Shown one piece after another: positions 7,054 to 8,961 of a stretch of DNA of 8,961 nucleotides. The first letter of the stretch is position 1, and every line of letters starts with the position of its first letter. The stretch comes from Limisphaerales bacterium (GTDB taxonomy: Bacteria > Verrucomicrobiota > Verrucomicrobiia > Limisphaerales > UBA11358): NCBI GenBank assembly GCA_003455565.1, contig DMQW01000127.1, forward strand, positions 1 through 8,961. The letters run 5' to 3'. The notes under the pieces are model-generated. The model had not been told where the DNA came from, did not search any database, and saw only the letters and a list, made by a program, of their open reading frames with translations. Both the position numbers and the translations under genes were made by a program.

Positions 7054-8204
7054 ACCACACGACCATGGCCCGTCCAATCTACCTCGACTACAACGCGAGC
7101 ACGCCGATTGCGCCGGAAGTGGCCGACGCAATGCGGCCGTTTTTGAGCGAGCACTACGGGAACCCGTCTAGCCAGCATTGGGCGGGAGCACCGGCAAAGC
7201 TGGCGGTTGAGAAAGCCCGCAACCAGGTCGCCGCGCTGCTCGGTTGCGCGCCGCAGGAAATCATTTTCACCAGCGGTGGAACGGAGGCGAACAACCACGC
7301 CATCAAAGGCGCGTTTTTCTCGCTGCGCCAAAAGGGCAACCACATCATCACGACGCAAGTGGAACATCCGGCAGTGCTTCAGCCCTGTGGTTTCCTCAAG
7401 ACGCTGGGTGCGGAAGTGACTTGCCTACCGGTGGACGGCACCGGCGCGGTCAATCCCGACGACATTCGGAAAGCCCTCACGCCCCGCACCATCCTCGTCA
7501 GCGTGATGCACGCCAACAACGAAGTCGGCACGATTCAACCCATTGCCGAGATTGGCCGCATCACCCGCGAGCAGGGCGTTCTTTTGCACACTGACGCCGC
7601 ACAATCCGTGGGAAAAATTCCCACCAAGGTCGCGGAACTCGGAGTGGATTTGCTCTCGGTGGCCGGGCACAAACTTTACGCGCCAAAAGGCGTCGGCGCG
7701 CTCTATATCAGGCAGGGCGTGCAACTCGAACCACTGATGCACGGCGCGGGCCACGAAGCCGGTCGGCGGGCGGGCACAGAAAACATTCTGCTCGATGTGG
7801 CACTCGGCATGGCCTGTGAACTCGCCGAAGCGGACTTGGAATCCCGCCGCGCACGGCTTGCGAAACTGCGCGACTACTTCCACGCCGGAATAAAAGATTT
7901 GTTCGGCCCGGCGCTGCATTTGAACGGGCATCCAACGAAACGCTTGCCCAATACACTCAATGTCAGCTTTGCCGGACGCATCGGCAGTGAAGTGCTGGAA
8001 ACTTTGGACGGTGTAGCGGCGTCCACGGGTTCAGCCTGCCACAGCGGACGCCGCGAGCTTTCTCCCGTGCTCCAAGCGATGGGCGCGTCCGAAAACATCG
8101 GCCTCGGCGCAGTGCGATTCAGCCTCGGACGCTGGACGACAATCGAAGAACTCGACTGCGTGCTGGGTCTGCTCCGGTCGCACGTTTTGAAACTCCAACC
8201 ATGA
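7050..8204 (+). CDS. Cysteine desulfurase (NifS/IscS family)
   Basis: The 384-residue product is a PLP enzyme that takes sulfur from L-cysteine (or selenium from selenocysteine), forming an enzyme persulfide and alanine. Key residues match E. coli IscS at a constant +2 offset: H106, D182, Q185, the PLP lysine K208 in VAGHKLYAPKG, and catalytic C330 in STGSACHSGRRELSPVL, with a group-I-length loop. The N-terminus PIYLDYNASTPIAPEV is typical. It ends 54 residues after C330, against 76 in IscS, so the C-terminal tail that helps IscS dock IscU is missing. No scaffold, SufE or regulator gene is nearby, so a role outside general Fe-S assembly is likely. ATG 7050 overlaps the previous stop. ATG 7065 (MARPIYLDYN) is an equally good protein start, and neither has a Shine-Dalgarno. 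The next gene begins in its stop (ATGA at 8201-8204). Confidence 0.94.
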   Translation: MNHTTMARPIYLDYNASTPIAPEVADAMRPFLSEHYGNPSSQHWAGAPAKLAVEKARNQVAALLGCAPQEIIFTSGGTEANNHAIKGAFFSLRQKGNHIITTQVEHPAVLQPCGFLKTLGAEVTCLPVDGTGAVNPDDIRKALTPRTILVSVMHANNEVGTIQPIAEIGRITREQGVLLHTDAAQSVGKIPTKVAELGVDLLSVAGHKLYAPKGVGALYIRQGVQLEPLMHGAGHEAGRRAGTENILLDVALGMACELAEADLESRRARLAKLRDYFHAGIKDLFGPALHLNGHPTKRLPNTLNVSFAGRIGSEVLETLDGVAASTGSACHSGRRELSPVLQAMGASENIGLGAVRFSLGRWTTIEELDCVLGLLRSHVLKLQP

Positions 8205-8899
8205 GGGGCGAATCCGCGAACATTTTTGACGCGGGAGCGGAGCGATATGACGCATGGTTCGACTCGCCGAAAGGCCGTGTGCTATTCGAGAACGAATTCG
8301 CCGCCATCCGACTACTATGGCGCGACGATTTCCATCCTGCGCTCGAAGTTGGTGTCGGCACAGGACGCTTTGCACAAACCCTCGGTGTGGAATTCGGCAT
8401 TGACCCGGCGGCTGGAGCGTTGCGCTTGGCGGAACGACGCGGTATCCAAGTGAAACAAGCGCGCGGCGAAGCGCTCCCGTTTCCCGATGCAATGTTCGGC
8501 GGCGTATTGATGGTTGCTACGTTGTGCTTCGCTGATGACGCCCCGGCTTTGATGCGCGAAGCAGGTCGCGTTCTGCGCCCAAACGGACACCTACTCATCG
8601 GCGACATTCCGACGGACTCCCCTTGGGGCGAGCACTACTTGCGGAAAAAGGCGGAAGGCGATCCATTCTATCGTGACGCACATTTTTTCACGGTCGCTGA
8701 ACTCACGAAGATGCTCCGTGAAGCCGGGCTGACTGTGGAGGGCGTCTCCTCGACGTTGAGGCAACCACCGGAAACCACTGCGCGAACGGAAGCACCGCAA
8801 CTGGGCGCGGCAAAGGAGGCGAGTTTCGTTTGTTTGCTGGCCTGCCAGTGCCCTTCTTCGCAAAGAACATCATTGCCACGTTCGTCAACAACCGATTAA
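8201..8899 (+). CDS. Class I SAM-dependent methyltransferase (UbiE-like)
   Basis: The 232-residue product is a methyltransferase of the type 11/UbiE-like group. It has IFDAGAERYDAWFDSPKGR (8-26), SAM motif I ALEVGVGTGRFA (47-58), GIDPA (66-70), the motif EALPFPDAMFGGVLMVATLCF (90-110), and the post-motif LREAGRVLRPNGHLLIGDIP region (118-137). A C-terminal FYRDAHFFTVAEL segment is consistent with a substrate lid. There is no Cys pattern like ArsM, and the substrate is unknown. The family-like part appears to end near FVCLLAC (209-215). The last 17 residues (CPSSQRTSLPRSSTTD) look like read-through tail after a lost stop. Start overlap with the desulfurase suggests it acts on a product of, or in the same pathway as, that enzyme. 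It has little similarity to the other two methyltransferases here beyond the SAM fold. Confidence 0.88.
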   Translation: MRGESANIFDAGAERYDAWFDSPKGRVLFENEFAAIRLLWRDDFHPALEVGVGTGRFAQTLGVEFGIDPAAGALRLAERRGIQVKQARGEALPFPDAMFGGVLMVATLCFADDAPALMREAGRVLRPNGHLLIGDIPTDSPWGEHYLRKKAEGDPFYRDAHFFTVAELTKMLREAGLTVEGVSSTLRQPPETTARTEAPQLGAAKEASFVCLLACQCPSSQRTSLPRSSTTD

Positions 8900-8938
8900 A
8901 CGCAAGCGGAATGCCCGCGCTACCTTTGCATAAAAAAA

Positions 8939-8961
8939 CGGCCTCCGTTTCCGAAGGCCGC
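8939..8961. terminator. Hairpin terminator, copy 2 (window edge)
   Basis: The last 23 bases are identical to the hairpin after the RND pump (3897-3919). The stem is CGGCCT/AGGCCG with the same C-A mismatch and TTTC loop. Seven A residues (8932-8938) precede it, so on the minus strand the hairpin is followed by a T-run, which is strong terminator form. It lies 39 bases after the stop of the last methyltransferase, so it likely ends this operon and may also stop a convergent minus-strand gene beyond the window. Downstream + strand T-run cannot be seen. Confidence 0.65.

Noticed and set aside
7425..7931. 168-codon minus-strand frame inside the desulfurase
   Set aside because: The + strand carries a complete enzyme with all catalytic residues. 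The antisense product has no recognisable feature.

Overview
The window reads as a piece of a chromosome from an environmental Gram-negative bacterium. Several products are exported or envelope-bound (an RND pump and three proteins with signal peptides). GC content is moderately high by eye, and most starts lack a good Shine-Dalgarno. A Verrucomicrobiota-like host would fit, but that is an impression from style and gene content. There is no rRNA, tRNA or phylogenetic marker here to settle it. All well-supported genes lie on the + strand and are tightly packed. No insertion sequence, phage gene or CRISPR array is visible.

Region 1 (1-3919) is a metal-related block. It holds the last 46 codons of a SCO1/SenC-like protein, a TPMT-type SAM methyltransferase (172-777), and a full-length CzcA-class heavy-metal RND pump (774-3896) that starts inside the stop codon of the methyltransferase. 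A strong hairpin terminator begins on the last base of the pump's stop codon. The adaptor and outer-membrane partners of the pump are not in the window and may lie upstream.

Region 2 (3920-4134) is a 215-base gap. It holds a possible 34-codon minus-strand reading frame with a proline-rich tail. That frame reads straight into the same hairpin, which is followed by a T-run on the minus strand. The rest of the gap is probably the leader and promoter of the next operon.

Region 3 (4135-8899) looks like one seven-gene operon of sulfur and redox chemistry. In order it encodes: an exported rhodanese-like protein with a Cys-rich loop; an exported TlpA/ResA-like thioredoxin; an OsmC-family protein broken by a one-base frameshift; a class I methyltransferase; an exported DJ-1/PfpI protein; a NifS/IscS-type cysteine desulfurase; and a second class I methyltransferase. 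Three junctions in this operon (4689, 7050, 8201) are ATGA overlaps. A second copy of the region 1 hairpin ends the window at 8939-8961.

Taken together, sulfane-sulfur producers and carriers (desulfurase, rhodanese), thiol/peroxide enzymes (TlpA, OsmC, DJ-1) and three unrelated methyltransferases sit beside a metal pump. This suggests a detoxification island for metals, metalloids or reactive sulfur/selenium species, possibly by S-, Se- or metalloid methylation. The families are read from the sequence. The joint pathway is inference.
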